From: Chionis minor
Lineage: Eukaryota; Chordata; Aves; Charadriiformes; Chionididae
DNA length: 64,000 nt
Assembly: GCA_013398295.1 (NCBI GenBank)
Contig: VZSF01004846.1
Location: 434,001-498,000 of the forward strand
Reading direction: 5' to 3'
Notes under the pieces: generated by a model
Told to the model about the DNA's origin: nothing
The model's database searches: none
What the model saw: only the letters and a program-made list of their open reading frames with translations
In this document: positions 48,101-61,175 of the stretch, piece after piece
Numbering within the stretch: the stretch's first letter is position 1
Layout: each line of letters opens with the position of its first letter
Translations under genes and position numbers: made by a program

Positions 48101-51100
48101 CTCACCAAGAAAACTAGCTTTCACTGTTTTTCTCCACTTCTGAAGGGAGACGTGATTTTAAAGAAGTTACTTCTTTTTCCTTTTAAACAAAAGACCATAT
48201 GTCTGTGACTTTAAGATATTTTTTTAAGATGCCAGGTTTCTGGCAGTCTTTGTCTAACAATTTAAATAAGTAAGTTGTAATTGTAGTACTGTTTAGAAAG
48301 GGTGGAGAAAGAGACCTTTGCCATAGCTTAATATACAAAATGTCAATATGCTTTTTCTGCCATTGGTGAAAACTGAGAGGTCTGCCCTGGGATTGGCTGC
48401 AAAAAATGAAGTGTCTTTCATATGCACGAGGAGATTCCAAAGCATTCAGCAGCCTGCTGCTAAGCGTATACACTGAGTGCACAAGTCTCCTGGGCAAAGT
48501 CTCCCGATGTACTAAAATGAATAAAGATTGGCAGAGTTACCACCAGATGCTCCGGAAGGGTGGGGTGGGCTGCAGAACCAGGGAGGTGCAGATGTTCCCA
48601 CTGAAAGAGCAGGTGATTTCAGCATCTGAGCAATGTTGGGGAGCCTTTCATAAGGCAGCCTGTTATCACTCTGAACTACGTACAGAAAAATAGGCTATGG
48701 GTTTTTGTTGGGTTTTTTTTTAGCACGCAAACACATTGAGCCTGCAGCCACCCTTCTGAGTTGTAATTCAAGTTACGCCTGAAAGCTCCTTGCATTTCTT
48801 GCTCCCATGCATGTGGTTTACAGCAAAAGAGCAACCAAACCAAATACCTTTTTATTCAACCATATGTCATTATTTGTTTTTAGCAGGGAAAAGGTAACTC
48901 AGGCATGTATAGCTAACTATCTCTGCTCAGGAAGAGTAAATGTGCAGTGTCACTGAATAAGAAACACCAGGATAGTATATGACTGGCATCTTCAGTGCAG
49001 CCATAAGCAAAAACATGGGACAAGATCACAAAAATGTGATTCTTGTGGCCTGAGGCCTTAAGACCAGAGCACTCATAGGAAAATCTGTCTGTGAACTGGG
49101 CTTGGTATATCCTGAAAACAACGTGGACCTTCCCTGAAAGAGTGTGAGTTTCCAGTGAGTACGGAAATGACAAAACAGGCCAGGTCTGGCCTTTATCAGT
49201 ATTTATCAGTGAGATGGGGCATGACAGACCCAGACAGTCTTACTCCATTAGCATCTGTTTGAGAGCTGCCTGGTTCACCTAGATTTCATTTTAATTTTTG
49301 CGACATTTTGGATATAAAACACTATTTTCACACCTGAAAAGAATTAATGTCCAGTCCATCTGGAGACAGAGATAAAATAAATCCTACGCTGCAGCCTACA
49401 ACAGTGGCATAGAAAACCAACAGACAAAACAAAGAAGGAAGAAAAGACCATCAAGACACGTCCCTCAGCAGCAAGTCTTGAGACAGAAATTTGAACATCA
49501 GTGATTCTTCCATAATGAGGAGAACAACTGCAGGAGCAACTATGAGGTGGTCCATAAAGCCCAAGTGACAATTTTAGCAGGGCACTGCTTAGTATATGGG
49601 TGATGATTACGCAAGAAGCAGAGTCAATGATGGTGATGGGGACACTGCCTGACTGCATGTCATTGAGAAAACAAGTCCAGAGAGGGCCTCCCTCTCGAAA
49701 ACGGATATTTAATTCTTCAGATAGGGTAGTATAACACGTGGAAATTACGCATGCATTTGGGATGAGAAATTACCTGCACAACAGCGTAGACTCTGAGTCT
49801 GGACTTGAGACTGTGAGTGCATGTCCTGGGGGGAAGAGTAGGAGGTGGCTAACAGCCATGAGATGATTATTGCAATCAAGGCTATTGCCTACATACCCAC
49901 CAGTGATTCATTCTTATTTTTCCAAGTCACCATTTTATTGTGTTTCTCCACCCCATCACCCCATAAATTCTGTCTGGATTTATTGGCTCCCAATAAAATT
50001 TATTTTCCCACTTTTCTGGTTACGGGTTTGGCCCAGTGTTCCTGAAGTATTCGGTAACAGGCTTCAGAAACTGAATGTGGCCCTCTTCTGCCAGAGGGCA
50101 TGTGGCACAAGGGTTGCAATACCACCTGTCTTGGAAAATATTTTGCAGGTGCAAAGTTAAAAATCACTACTTCAGTCAAACAGTTGGATTCTGAAGTTTT
50201 CAAGGAAAGCAAAGATTGCAAGAATAGGGTATACTGAAAAATGCCATTAATAAAATTTGATTTTGGTTCTTAGAGCTTTGCCTGTCTTCCCTCCAGAGGG
50301 AAACAGAAAGATGGCTAGAAAGGCTCTCTTATCCAGAACAACTGATCTTAAAACTTAAAACACTCAAAGAAATTATATATTTAGGTACCTGCTGTGCTCC
50401 ACTAAACAGTCTTTGATAAACTGGTATCATTGTTTATTCTATTATTGCTGATGAAAGCTATTTGATTATAGCTGTAAAAAATCTCTATAAAATCTTAAAT
50501 AAAAAACACATGTTGTGGCAGAGGCCTTTAGAAATAAAAAACATTTTAAACATACTTTGAAGACAGCCTAATTCTACTGTTTTCTTTTAAGCTGAAAGGG
50601 GAAGTGCTGCATTATTCCAAGACTGGAGAGTCACAGATACATTATCTACCAGTAATCAGAATTCTTGTTATTCCATATTTTTATCTATACATAGAGCACA
50701 GTTATCGTGACCACTAGGAAAAAAAAATGAAATTATGCCTGGTTTTCCATTAACATTGCAGTCAGGGACAGTATTGTTCACACATATTTTGGTGATTCAG
50801 ATTATTCTGGTTTGTATTATATAAAGCATCTAGGAGAGGTTGCACAGTCACAAATGCGACTGTTTAGTTAAGGCCCCACAGGCCCTAATAATCAACATGG
50901 TGAATTTGGTCAAACAACAAAAAAACCCACTTTTCTTCACATGCTATGGCCATTGAATGAGCATCTGAGCCAAACTCAGTCCCCAGGAAACATTCCCAGC
51001 AAGGCCTAAGGAAATTCCTCTTACTCTAGGTTAGACATGCCCATAAATGAAGCCTGGTGAATACATTCATATTGACACGCACTTAATCATCTAGTTAGTG

Positions 51101-52394
51101 ATGCACATTAAGTATGATCCTGGATTTAAAAAAAAATATCTCACACATATTCAAAAGGAATCTAACTCCTATATACCCTGTAGTAAGCAGACCATTAGTG
51201 TATTCAGTAGTATTGGTCTCTTGTAACCTACTTGAAATTACGTATCAGTGTGCTCTCCGTGTGCTCGTAGCAATAGGGCTACAGTTTGAAGATCTTTAAT
51301 GATTACAACTTGTGGGCATGTAATATACACCCAACAAAACACAAACTAAAGATAGGAGAGCCTCATTAAAAATTAGACACCAAATTCATCATTTATTGTA
51401 TGGCCTGCACTCCCTATTCATTGAGAATGGCGATGATTGCAAATAATATCTGACAGCTAAATGTCTCATTCTGGCACTAGCACTAACTAATCAGATGCTT
51501 CTGTGTTACTTGCTTTGAAGTACAAAATAAAAATCTTCCAAAGTATTAAGAGAAAGGAGAGCAGGTTGCCAGTTTCCATTCCTTAGACTTTAATGACTTA
51601 TGATGCTGGATCCCATGATAAAACATCTTTTTTCTTTAATAGTATACAGCATTTATTTGCTGGAGGCTACTATTTAATTTACATTTACATGTATCTCAGA
51701 GCTCTCATTAAAACACAATTTTTACACTGTGAATATTATCCTACCCAAAACAACTCTACATATGTACTCTTAATCGCATAGGAATTTCCAAGGACTTCAG
51801 TGTATAAAAGGCATTATTACATCATGTGTTTGAAATGCAGATGTATCTGGGATGGACTGCTGTGCTCTAGCTGGTTCAGTAGTTCACTGCAGCATTAATT
51901 CTTCATCCAGATTAATGGATCCAATTCTCAGTAACAGTATGGCCCCTTTATGCTGCTCTGCCAATATAAAGTCATCCTGAAGGGGATAAAAATCCATAGA
52001 AGGAATAACGTCTGCACACACAGCTTCCCTCAGAGCATAAAGTTGAGAAGCAGGATAAATTAAAATACCCCAGAATACTCTCAACTCAGATCAGATCAGT
52101 AAAATAAAGCTCTGCTATCACTCCAAGTGAAAAAGAACTGCGAACTGGCCCACTGGAGTTCGTTCACTGGTAATTTCAAGGATGTAAGGTGCAAGGTGCA
52201 GCTGCCCAAACAGAGACTGACCGGGACTATGACAACTGTCAGTTTTGCTCGTGCAAGAAGCACTCACAAGTGTGATTCTTGAATGACTCCAACCAAGACC
52301 GACCGTTTGTTCAAAGTTTCCACAAAGCATTAACCCGAATATATCATTAAACTGAGTAAGTTAGAGCCAGAAAAGGCAGCATTTTTTCACTCAC

Positions 52395-52495
52395 TTCTAG
52401 TAGAAGTCCACCTTCTTGTACAGCAGCCTTGTTAGATACATTGTCTTCCTTTATCGTTTGGCCAACTTGCTTCTTAAAGTGCTTCTCTTGAATGG
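52395..52495 (-). CDS. AHRR: AHRR exon: linker between bHLH and PAS
   Basis: A 101-nt minus-strand exon, acceptor TTTCCAACAG (AG at 52497-52496), phase 1; donor CTAGAA|GTGAGT (GT at 52394-52393), phase 0. It encodes IQEKHFKKQVGQTIKED and ends VQEGGLLLE, joining in frame to SLNGFALVV. Human AHRR has VQEQSSRQ... and VLEGRLLLE followed by SLNGFALVV, so the ends match while the middle is freely variable. The preceding exon, with the bHLH and KSFFQ motif, is not found between here and 64000. Confidence 0.93.
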
Positions 52496-55400
52496 CTGTT
52501 GGAAAGAGTTATTGTCAATTTAGAAATCATAAGGATTAGGGCCGTTAGGCTAAAATTCTTATTTAGGCATTTAACACATATTGATTTAGCTGGGAGTTAC
52601 TGTCTTTGTAGTCTGGATCTCAGTTACTGACAACTTTTGCTGAGAGGGAGATAGATACATATTTGGCAGTCCAGATGTTTTTTATATGAAATATCTATCA
52701 CTTTTTTTATTGAACATATTTTTTCCATTAGTGTACTCTGCATAAAGCAACAACCAAAACCCACAGGAAAGAAAGAAAAGAAAGTTAGCAAGTTGTTTTG
52801 TTTATAAAAATATGTATTATGACAATATAAAGAAATGCCTATATAGCTCAGAAGACAAGGGACTGAAATAAGTTTCTTATTTTCAGTGCTGACCTTCTTG
52901 GCATCAGATTATTTTCAGTGTCACTTTACTGTATTCACTTCTACGAGTCTGATCCTGACTGTAAGATTCCAGGGAACATTCTTAAGCTGTTTCATTTTTA
53001 AACAGAAGTTTAAAGCTTGTTTTTAGCAGGCCATTTATGACATTAAATTCATGAAAAACTCTCACTAAAGATTGAAATTGCATATATGTTTCCTCATAAT
53101 AATTAAAACCTTCACGGGAGTCAAAACTGGTGAGTGGTCTTCCCACACGTGGGTTATCATTGCTTGATCTGAAATACCTTTGAATACTCAGAATAAAGTC
53201 TTCGTATTGATATATCCCATAGAAGAATCCCTGAAATACAATTCCATTTCTGGGGATGATGAAAGAATTTCTGGGAAGGCTGACATCACTTGATACATTT
53301 GGCTTCTGCATCATCTAGGGAGTATGACAGGAACGTGTCTTTATCATTTGATCAGTAAAAATTAAGGACTCAGCTTCACTCTTGCTGCCCCATCCCAAGG
53401 ATGGGTCATACAAATATCCCGGTAGCAAACAGAGATTCAGTTTTCTGTTTGTTCTCCTTTCCACAGGGAGAATGAGAGAGGAGAGCATACCAGCGAGATT
53501 AGCTGGGACATTTGATACGCATTGTCCCTTCCAGCTAAAGGAGAGCTGGAGCAGCCACTGCCAGAGATGGTTAATAATCCAAAAAAAGGAGGGTTGAGAT
53601 GGACAGGAATAGTTTATACCAAATCAGAATAAGAAGAGACAGCCAGCAAGCTTCTAAAGCTCCTGAGCTTGTTGCTAAAGCTCATGAGAATGGGATTTAA
53701 ATTTTAGGAAAAATACCACATTAAGAAAAAGGTCTACATTTTTAAATGACTTGAATAATATTTGTTGCAAATGACCAAGGGTGTGATCGAAATGGAGTCA
53801 CTTCCTTTCCAAGGGGCTGTGCAAGAGCCCCTTATCAATTTAACAGCCTAGTGAGGGACTGTTGCAAGATACATCAGCATTTTACAGCAGACAATGGCAA
53901 CGCAGAACCACACTGACTAAATATCCGTGATGTTTTCTAGCTTACATTGTAAATATTTGCCGCCAGTGATGATGTCGGTCATTACCCCAAAGCAATCATC
54001 TCAAATGTATAATTAGATGTAATAAATCCCTCCCTTGGGCATGGGGGAATCAGGAAAATCCTAAGCTGCCTAGAAGAGATCCCTACCCACATTTTCCAGC
54101 AAAAATAATTTTGTGATTTCAGACTTGTAAGCTAGGTTACTACAAACAGGATATACGGATTCTTCAATCTGCATTTTCATTTTGGTATACCTTTTGAACT
54201 AATTGGACGAGGTTGGTTTTTTTCCTCCCTGACCAGCCAAGCCTTCTGCTATGCCTGCCCATAAGAGCAGACATATGGACACTCGTGACAATAATTTTTA
54301 AAAGCCCAGCCCCTATTCCAATGGCCTTTTCCAGAGTCTCCCCCCTCGGAAAAGATGTTTTTGTAATTATTGACACTGTGGTTTGCAGTCTTGGTGCAGG
54401 TTGAAGGAGAGACAGGGAGGGGTGAGAGGAAACGAAGGTTTATTTTTTCGATGCGTTCTTTTGGCGTGGTGAAAATTCCACCAGTTCGAACTTCATCGTT
54501 AGTGGAAACTATTACTTTACCCGGCGGCGCGGGCCAGAGCTCCCTGCCTGTTTGTTAGCCTTCAGGCTCACACAAACACAGCAGCAGAAACACAAGAGAT
54601 GTTTGTTCCGCAGCTCATCTGGCTACTATAAATTCCATCCCCAAACGGAAAGTATTTTAATGTTATTCTGCCAGCTAGAGTTACCCCTACATTAGGCCAC
54701 ACACATCCGTTTCATAACATACCCTTCCCGCTGGGCTGGCCTGCAAGGAGACCCATTGCACCATCAAAGACAAGTGACACCCTTCGTGCCAAGAAGCAAG
54801 AGCTCCTCAAGAGACGGGGACGTCTGTTCCTCGCACCTGAGGCAGCCGAGCCGCTGCTCGCTGTTCGCCCGTGTTCTGCCTCCCTGGAAATACTCCGTTA
54901 ATCCACCCAGGGCTCAGAGGAGATACTGCTGGTGGTAACAGCCTGTCACCTGGGGAATGCAGAGCCAGACAGGCAGAGGAGGACGCAGAGCTCTGAAATG
55001 AATGAGGAGGAGGAAAAGCAAGACATGGCGGAGTGAGGAGGGAAACTTGCAAGGTGTTGTCTGAGTGGGCAGAAAAATAGGGAAAAGAAAACAGGGCAGC
55101 CTAACGATACCGCTTGTCACCACCGAGAATCAAGTGGAGAACTGAAGGGAAGTTAGTGTTGGTTATGACGGGTGGCTTGATAGCAAGGGGCTGCACGCCA
55201 AGGCAGCGGTGATCAAGTTTAGACATTACATAAAATGGTGGCCCTCTGGAGCAAAGGTGAAGCCTACGATGGCGAAAGCAAATGAAATGAGAATGCAAGA
55301 GTACAATCTCTAGTGGGCAGGGAGGAGCAAACTGTGGAAAGATAAAACCCAACCAACAGCAAAGGGTGACTCAGTGACCTGAGGGGAAAACTTCCGGCTG

Positions 55401-57529
55401 CTGGAGTTCCCATATATCAGCAATGGGGCAAGAAAAAAAAATGGATAATGCAGGCAGTCTGGTGAATGCTGCTGGCTGTAAAAAACCGGAAAGTTTCAGC
55501 TTTGGACTTCTTTCTGTGGGAGAGGCAACTCTTTGGAGTAGATTGTCAGCAATTTAGCGTAGAGCGCTCACCTGCTAGGATCAAAACCGGCTAGCTGAAG
55601 AGATGGGAAGCAGGAACGGCAGAGATCTTTTTCTGAGCACAGCTTATCTAGCCTACACTTCCAGAAAACTAAATAAAACAGAAGATGGAGCTGTTCTGCC
55701 AAAGAAGATGAACGAGCGTATTGATACCATAGGGTGATAAATACAAGATATACAAGTACCAGGGCTGACAGTTTTGCAAGGTCATGCGATCTAGTGAGCA
55801 TGGTGCAATCCCAGGCAACGTTAAAAGCCCCCAAGTTTGGAAACACTGGGTCCTACAGAAGGACAACACCATGGAAACATACAGGGCAGTGGGGAGAAGA
55901 GGGCCAGGAGGAAGAAGAGGAGGGAGAAAGAATGAAGAAAAATGGACAATGCGATTTTCTGAAGGAAGGTTCAAAAATCTGAGTACGTTGTTCCACTTTC
56001 TGATCTGAAAGCAGTGAAAGCAGTGGAAACCAAAAAATAATGTAGACTTGGTATTGACAGCTAATTAATGTGGGGGAAAAAAGGCCCACAAAAGGGATGA
56101 TATGTCTGGCTGAATGGAGTATGGGACTGTCTCAGACAGTGCTGCTGAGCCTCTCACAGCTGCACCGTCTCTCCCCGGAACACTGTAAAAAGCTGAGATC
56201 TCTTTTGAGCCTCCAGTTCTGATACAAGCATTGCTATCTGCATTTGCAAACCCCCTGGCCTGAAAATCAAATCTGGAATATTGTAAAGAAGAGAAAAGCT
56301 GTCTGACACTTTAAAGTCTATAGAAGCATCACGAAAGCAGCCATTTCCTTTCCCCTAGTAATAACAGAACATTTATTTGTTGCAGAATACTCTTTAGTTC
56401 GGAGGGATGGAAATTTCAGGACTGTCATAAAACTGCACTTTTTAAACCCATGGGATTACATTCTCCGGAGTGTTTCTGTACCTCTTCCCGCACAAGCACA
56501 GACTTCTTTCTTCAGAAAATAATTAGCAAAATTACCTGCCAAACTAAGCTCTGTAACAAACTAATTTTTACGTAGTCAAACCATATGTACCCCAGCCACC
56601 CCAGGGACCTTCCACTGCTCAGGCTGCCCATGTCAGGCAACAGCACAGGCAAGAAATGAGCGGTGAAAGGATGCTGTTTCTTCTCTGAACACCTTGCCTG
56701 GGTTCATTTGAGGTGTAAGATGGGGACAGTGATGTCTTTTTCAGACTCAGTATGATGCAGGAGTATCAGTTTCAAGCCCTTCTACGAGGAGTACCTGTGA
56801 GACCGCTTCTCTCCAGTGATGCCCAAGGGTTTTAAAATGGGCAGATGAATATACCCGAATCTTGCTTGCAGGTTCAGAGATACCGCTTTATGAATATAAG
56901 TCTTACTTTTGGTAACTGTTAGTTGAAAGGAAGTGAAAACAGGGTCTTTCTTCCTGGATCTTCTAGCTGCAGGAAGGATCAGCTATGCGTGTTACCCTGA
57001 ATGCTAAGAAAACAAAACAAAACAAGTAGGAAACGCTCGGTATGAACAATTCTGCTTAACAAACCTACAGCTGTGAACTGAAATGGTCTGTTTCCTCTTG
57101 CTGCACTACAGAGAACACTGAGTGACAATAAGGACCGGGCTCATTAGATGCACGCTGAAGTTAAACAATATACAACATAAAGAACAATTATACGTTGCTG
57201 AATGATATGAAAGGGATGTTTGCACTCTGACATGCCACAACACACAGGTTGCATGAACGCTTCGGGAAAGAAACCACCACCAAAATGCACCCTCTGAGTA
57301 AAAGATGTATGGTGCTCAGTCCTGTTGCGGAGGCTACCAGAACGCCAGATGAAATTATGCTAGCAATAATGCAAAGTTTTTCTTCCCAACTTAGCGGTTT
57401 TCTCAGTCTGCTTCTTCTTAAGAGATGCTTTGAAATCCAACTGCCCTTTGAAGTTTCTTGAGTACAGCATGACATTCATTTAAGGTACAACCCGAACTGT
57501 TTGCTTTCCAGATCCCGTCCCCTCTTTCT

Positions 57530-57890
57530 TTCAGAACCACTTTCCCCCTTTTCCCAGCCGAGCCTCCTCCATTTTTCCACGCGCGCGCGCGCGCCTTAGA
57601 GGGGCATCAAAGAGATGCCAGCGCCCGGCAGCCGTCCTCTCCCTTGCGTGGAGCTGGCGGGGCCACCTCGCCCCCCGCAGACCCCCTGCCTGGAGGAGCC
57701 CCTTTTGAAGGGGAGGCGAAGGGGGAGGAGAAGTCCCTGCTGCGGAGGAGGCAGACTGCTGACTAACCCCAGCCCCGCTGTCACGCAAGCCTCGCCGCCT
57801 GTCAATCTCCCGGCGGCTCTGACATGGACCTGGCGCCCGTTCAAACCCTTGCGTGCGAGCAGACGAGCCGCATTACCCTATGAAGTATTT
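57530..57890. promoter_or_regulatory. AHRR: Intronic CpG island with three XRE core motifs
   Basis: About 360 bp rich in G+C and CpG in otherwise AT-rich intron, starting with a (GC)n run at 57581-57594. It contains TTGCGTG at 57644-57650 and 57849-57855 (plus) and TTGCGTGA on the minus strand at 57788-57781. These match the xenobiotic response element bound by AHR-ARNT and AHRR-ARNT. AHRR is a known AHR target gene, and human AHRR has an AHR-responsive intronic enhancer, so an enhancer or alternative promoter is a reasonable reading. It is not proven by sequence. Confidence 0.6.
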
Positions 57891-58974
57891 CATAATAACA
57901 ACAGCTGTTAAATATTGATGACTCCTGGCAAGCGCTGAATGCTTTTCGAGAAGGTTAAGCCTTCGTGTAATGGAACCTAATTCCTCATTATATACTGTAT
58001 CAGATATCTGGAAGTCGCCTAAAAAAAGCAAAGGGGCTTAAAGGAAAGGATCAGAAAATAACTCTTGTGCAGCAGGGAGAGGGGAGAAAACCCTCAGTGC
58101 AAGAGGTGAGGAGCGTTTCCCTGAAGTCAAGTCCTTTTGCAAATGGTAAAAAAAGCTGCCGGAGTGGCAATCAAAATGATTGGTTTTGCAGTATTCCACT
58201 GGTTTTGCGTTTTTAGAAATTATTGCAGATGAGAGAAACTTTCTGAAACAGCAGTCCTCTGCCATTGCTGTCTATGTGTGTAAGAGTACACATGGAAATT
58301 ATTTCTACAGAAAAACGTAAAAAATGGAAAAAGCTCGCATTCCTATAGTTTTTCTACATCAGCCCTGAGAGATCTGGCTCATTAGAAGATTTATTGGTGA
58401 TGGGACAAGATAATAAGGATGAGATCTCAGAGAGGGTTTCCAGCAGGCGAGAAAGGGAGAAGGGTGAGCCTCTTGCCTTGGGCAAGTCCTGTTACGCTGC
58501 CCTCCCGTTCCCAGAATAAATCCCCCCTCTTCCTCACGCTGCCCTCTAAAATCCATCAGTCCTATCTTTTCCCTCTCGACCTAACTGTTGAGCAAGGTTG
58601 TGACAGGAAGGGAATCAGTTCAGGGCAGGAGGTCATGATGGACAGACCGAGACTTTGGGATGCAGCTGGCGTGATGCCAGGGCAGGCAGTGCTGGGGGAG
58701 TCCAGCAAAAAGACAGCATCAGAGTCAGACTGCGGGTGAAAGAGAAGAAACACACACCGAGGAGTTCTTGGGTTGGTGACAAAATCAGGGTATTTTTTTC
58801 TTGCCTGTGAGAAAGAGGCCTGTGTGCCTTTAGGGAATACAATTTAGATGAGGCAAGCTGAGAAGCTGAAAACAATTACCTGCTCATGTTCAGTTGTGCT
58901 GCAGTGCAAGGAGTTCTGCAGAGCTTTAGGAAAGTATTTTACCTGTTGGGGAACCCAGGCCTATTTACTGAGTC

Positions 58975-59140
58975 GGGATAGGAAATCAGGGAAACTTTGA
59001 AAGTTGTAGGTTGGAAGGGACCTTTGAAGGTCAGCTGGTCTACCCCACCCTGATCAAAACAGAGCCGACTTCAGTTAGGCAGGTTGCCTAGGGTTTTTGT
59101 TGAGTATCCCCAGTAATGGACATTTCACATTCCCCCCAGG
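58975..59140 (-). mobile_element. CR1 LINE 3' end fragment, minus strand
   Basis: The plus strand reads 'ggttggaagggacctttga' near 59010, then 'aggtcagctggtctacccc', the reverse complement of the usual CR1 tail, and continues to 'caggttgcctaggg' near 59080. A short, old, inactive copy in an AHRR intron. Confidence 0.8.
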
Positions 59141-60884
59141 AAAACTTTCATTGTTTAGTTACAAACAGGATTAATTTTGTAAGGTAAGAGCTGCTTATGG
59201 ATTTAGATGAATGGGCATTAGGATAAGTTTTGGATGGAGGCTTCCTGTTTCCACAATTCTTGGTCTCTAAAATGCGTTGAATGATTTAAGAAATGCTGAG
59301 AATGGTTAAATGGCTGTCATGAAAAGTGTGTGTCTAGGGAGAATGTGAATTAAGTTATTAACTATTCTTATAATACTGTCTGATGGATTTTTCTATTTGT
59401 ATCTCACACAACTGGCTCACAAGAAACCACACTTGGGACTGTAACATCTCCCTTATCCTGTAACTTCTGAGGGATCACAGGTCCAAAGAAAAGCTGTGCC
59501 TCCATGCGAAACTGAATTGTGTGCTAACTATATACAAGCAAGAGACTCAAAAGAACTTGTCTAGAAAGTACATTTCCTCTCTGCAGCTTAACTGTTGCAA
59601 CCTTTCTCTCTTCATATGACTCAACAGATGATCTCTCCACAACCCCACATTGTGCATTGGCAAAGAAGATATTTTCGAGATCTCTTTGCATAACTATGAG
59701 TAAATATTTGAGTTATCAGTTGGTCTGGTAGATGATATTGGCTATAAGACTGCCAAAGACATACAGTCCTCCTAAATTATCCCAAGCTATAAGACTTATT
59801 CCAAGTAATTGTCTTCTGTTTCATCTTCATAATTCCATTTGAATACCTACTACTTTAAATATGATGATTTCATGATGGGATCCTATTGATTTATAGGTTC
59901 AGTCCTGGGGCCTTAATTTTATCCTTGTATTATTCCATTCTTAGTTTAATTAAGCTGTAATACATTAGCTTGCCTGAGTGTGTATTTGCTTGCACACCCT
60001 TTTGAATAAACCCATAAAAGATAAATACAAACTGGTTATTCTGACAAACTACAAAATGAATCACAACCCTGAGTTATTGGCAACCTCAAGTAAGAATCTG
60101 CAAACCACTTAGTCCACTTTCAAATCAATACCCACTTCCCTCATAAAAATTAAGACGATTCCAACAAATTCCTTGCCGCTGAAGTCATGAGCTTGTAAAT
60201 TACATGGCCATTAATCAGAATCAAGATTTACAGCATAAGGTTAGTGTAGAAAAAAATAAATTTAAGGGAACTATTCTGTATTTATAAAATTTGCTTAACA
60301 TTAGTTAGTTCCACAGTTAAGGACCTCAGAATGTACAATCAATGTAGTTTTATGTTGGCTTTACTCTAGTTTCCATTTTCCTCTGTACTATACTCTGGAA
60401 CACAACGTGTTAAGCCAGCGTAGAGGGATTCTGACTTCACCAAACTAATCCACATTAGCCTTAAGTGTACCGCAGCATGTTCTGACCTGCCACATCCTGA
60501 TTGCTTGAGTGGGATCTCAGCAAATCCCACCAATCATGAGATATATACATATTCAGAGGAATAGCACATCAGGACACATTGATTCTAGGATGTATGGAGC
60601 AGATAGCCTACCAAAACAACTTGCAGAGTTTTCCAGTTCTTCCAAGTATCCTTCATGATAGCTTGTTGGCTGAATAGCTGTTCATGTTTTCCCTTGACCA
60701 GATATTTAAAAAAATCCATGCAGGAAAAAATAAAATTTAGGTTCTCCATATCCTCTGAATTCCCAGCACTTTTTCTCTCTATGGTCCAAGAATGTAGTCC
60801 TCTTTTGATATTGCTCTTATGATATTTCATTGTCCCAAGGCCACTTGATTCTCCCAATGAAAATAATACAATGGACATTGGGGT

Positions 60885-61175
60885 GCACAGCAGAGGCAGC
60901 TGCCTTTTGAGGAGAGGCTGAAACAGCTGTGACTGAGGAGAGAAAGGATGAGGAAAGATGTAACAGAGGTTTACAAAATTGTAAAGGCGATGGATAAACT
61001 GAATGCAGAACTGCTGTCCACCCAAGCTCCACAGTATGAGGACACTGAAGTGCTCAATGACACCAGTACAAGAATGCTTTAAAGCAGATAAAAGAAAGCA
61101 GTTTTGGAGAATGAGGAAACCAGACTAGATGGACCACTGGTGTGACACAGCAGTGTATTTCTTATGTTGTTATAT
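60885..61175 (+). mobile_element. Old CR1-type LINE 3' end
   Basis: The plus strand has 'cttttgaggagaggctgaaa' near 60904, 'gatgtaacagaggtttacaa' near 60957, and the tail 'agactagatggaccactgg' near 61122 followed by 'tgacacagcagtgtatttctt' and 'atgttgttat'. This tail type is common in older reptile and bird CR1 copies. Frames are broken and borders approximate. Confidence 0.75.

Larger units (their letters stand above)
35888..52394 (-). other. AHRR: Large AHRR intron (16.5 kb)
   Basis: No exon recognised on either strand. It holds the duplicated block with an N at 44723-45193, a possible CR1 scrap at about 43850-43995, short CA repeats near 39677, a (A/T)-rich interval at 35.9-36.5 kb, and a perfect TTGCGTGA (XRE-type) at 41974-41981. 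Open frames of up to about 136 codons (for example 46290-46747, both strands) are low-complexity or lack exon borders. Confidence 0.65.
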
